This document shows, in pieces, positions 62,715-64,000 of a DNA stretch of 64,000 nucleotides. This DNA comes from Hymenobacter sp. YC55 (lineage in GTDB: Bacteria > Bacteroidota > Bacteroidia > Cytophagales > Hymenobacteraceae), in assembly GCF_029433095.1 (NCBI RefSeq), contig NZ_JARNTX010000001.1:558001-622000 (forward strand). Direction: 5' to 3'. The position numbers were made by a program, and so were the translations under genes. Each line of letters opens with the position of its first letter. Within the stretch, counting starts at the first letter, position 1. The notes beneath the pieces are model-generated. The model saw only the letters and a program-made list of their open reading frames with translations. It did no database searches and was not told where the DNA came from.

Positions 62715-64000
62715 CTAGAGTACTGCCTGGGCAGCGGCGCGTCCTGCTATGCGGCCTGAAAAGAGGCAGCCCCCAAGAAAGGTGCCTTCCAGCGCTCGGT
62801 AGCCGTGCATGCCACCACCACCAAAACCTGCTACTTCCCCGGCCGCGTAGAGTCCCGGTACCGGTTCACCATTGGCTCCCAATACCCGGCCCGATAAGTC
62901 AGTCTCAAGCCCGCCCAGCGACTTGCGAGTGAGGATGTGTAGGCGGACGGCAATCAGCGGCCCCATAGCCGGATCAAGCAGCTTGTGGGGTTTGGCTGTC
63001 CGAATAAGCCTGTCGCCTAGGTACTGGCGGGCTCCTCTGATGGCCGTAATCTGCGAGTCCTTGCTGAAGGAGTTATCGATTTGCAGGTCACGCGCTACTA
63101 TTTCCTGTTCCAGCTTCTGAAAGTCGAGTAGGGGTTCGGGAGTTAGTGCATTCATGCCCCGTACCAAATCAGGCAAGTTCTTTTCCACTACAAAGTCAAC
63201 GCCCTTGTTTTTGAAGGCTTCTACGGGGGCCGGGGCTCCTTTGCCCACCGCGCGGCGCAAGGTCTGGCGCCAGCTTTTATTGGTTAGGTCGGGGTTTTGC
63301 TCGGAGCCAGAGAGGGCAAATTCTTTGCGGATTATTTTCTGCGTCAAGACAAACCAACTATGGTCGTAGCCGGTTTGGCGCAGGTGCTGGAGCGTACCTA
63401 GGGTGTCGAAGCCTGGAAACAACGGCACGGGCAACCGGTTGCCGCGAGCATCTAACCACAACGAAGAAGGACCTGGTAGAATGCGGATGCCATGGCGACT
63501 CCAGATAGGGTTCCAATTGTCAACCCCCTCGGTGTAGTGCCACATCCGGTCTTGGTTGATGCATTTGGCGCCAGCCGCCTCACTAATGCCGAGCATCAAG
63601 CCGTCTACATGGTCGGGCACGCCTGAGAGCATGTGCTGCGGTGGGTTACCCAAGCGGGCCGGCCAATTCTGGCGTACTAGGTCGTGGTTGGCTCCAATGC
63701 CCCCGGAGGTTACGATAACAGCCTGGGCACGAAACGCGAAGTCGGACACTACCAGCCGAGAGCTTTTCTCGCCCCGCAATACGGAACTTGGCTCTAGTAT
63801 TTCTCCGAGTGCTCCGTCGATTATGCCGTTGGTTGACGTTAGCTCCGTAACCCGGTGGCGAAACTTAAGCGTGATTAAGCCACGCTTTACGGCCTCGCGC
63901 ACTCGGTGAGCAAATGGCGCTACTACGCCCGTGCCGGTGCCCCAGGCCACGTGAAAACGCGGCACCGAGTTGCCGGGTCCCATAGCTCCGTAGCCACCCC
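62715..64000 (-). CDS. FAD-dependent dehydrogenase (fumarate reductase/3-ketosteroid dehydrogenase-like), N-terminal part outside window
   Basis: C-terminal 428 codons of an FAD dehydrogenase; the frame remains open past the last base (GGYGAMGPGNSVPRFHVAWG), so the start and the Rossmann FAD site lie beyond the window. AVIVTSGGIGANHD is an FAD-domain segment and GLYAAGEVAGFGGGGMHGYR with GTFLGGCLFSGRIAG is the C-terminal cofactor motif. ATG at 63983 is internal. The full protein should be about 550 residues. Substrate unknown. It is convergent with the serine hydrolase gene. Confidence 0.85.
   Translation of the reverse strand, partial: GGYGAMGPGNSVPRFHVAWGTGTGVVAPFAHRVREAVKRGLITLKFRHRVTELTSTNGIIDGALGEILEPSSVLRGEKSSRLVVSDFAFRAQAVIVTSGGIGANHDLVRQNWPARLGNPPQHMLSGVPDHVDGLMLGISEAAGAKCINQDRMWHYTEGVDNWNPIWSRHGIRILPGPSSLWLDARGNRLPVPLFPGFDTLGTLQHLRQTGYDHSWFVLTQKIIRKEFALSGSEQNPDLTNKSWRQTLRRAVGKGAPAPVEAFKNKGVDFVVEKNLPDLVRGMNALTPEPLLDFQKLEQEIVARDLQIDNSFSKDSQITAIRGARQYLGDRLIRTAKPHKLLDPAMGPLIAVRLHILTRKSLGGLETDLSGRVLGANGEPVPGLYAAGEVAGFGGGGMHGYRALEGTFLGGCLFSGRIAGRAAAQAVL

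Overview
The window looks like chromosome of a member of the Bacteroidota, most likely Hymenobacter or a close relative in the Cytophagales. This is inferred from gene content, not from a search. Lineage markers are bacillithiol synthesis (BshA), a Bacteroidota-type omega subunit, a class II cyclic-nucleotide phosphodiesterase, a GH3 glucosaminidase fused to a beta-lactamase domain, a type IX secretion (T9SS) C-terminal sorting domain, a DUF4835 protein next to bamD/rpoZ/coaBC/recN, and TAnnTTTG-like -7 elements in place of sigma70-type promoters. No rRNA, tRNA, CRISPR array, prophage or transposase gene was recognised.

Layout. 1-5387: end of a surface-glycan locus. It holds a sugar aminotransferase (cut by the window edge), a glycosyltransferase, a polysaccharide deacetylase, a sugar N-formyltransferase and, convergent, a polytopic membrane protein in AT-rich DNA. 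5407-12815: a TPR protein, an M42 peptidase, a membrane pyrophosphatase, then hpt-adk-obg. 12966-17193 (minus): a CDP-sugar group (rfbF, an SDR epimerase/dehydratase, an RmlC-like epimerase) followed by a DXR-like (DRL)/SAF oxidoreductase. 17699-23367: grpE-dnaJ, an ECF sigma factor with a membrane partner, and a Nat-type ABC exporter pair. 23496-31288: mixed metabolic and envelope genes (ChaN-like, GNAT, class II PDE, penicillin acylase, IscA-type Fe-S protein, deoxyribonucleotidase). 31631-35893 (minus): bshA and the GH3/beta-lactamase fusion. 36212-40267: mutL and two rhomboids. 40414-47711: glycosyltransferase, acyltransferase, a macro-domain/AlkD pair, mdh, tilS, a GDPD-like lipoprotein. 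47859-56258: a conserved envelope and housekeeping block (OstA-like, bamD, rpoZ, a split coaC/coaB, DUF4835, recN, fabI). 56646-64000: a lipoprotein, a CYP152 peroxygenase, a TerB-like protein, a methyltransferase, a secreted serine hydrolase and the C-terminal part of an FAD dehydrogenase.

Intergenic DNA carries at least five long imperfect palindromes of about 80-110 bp whose outer ends begin GTCAT(C/G/T) or a close variant. They sit mostly just downstream of genes and look like a dispersed REP/MITE-like family. There are also many classical hairpin terminators.

No obvious mobile or defence system is present. The strongest lead for something undescribed is the CDP-sugar group ending in a DXR-like reductoisomerase homologue (12966-17193). 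Next are the macro-domain/AlkD pair (42798-44167), the MutL with degraded endonuclease motifs, and the split coaBC.
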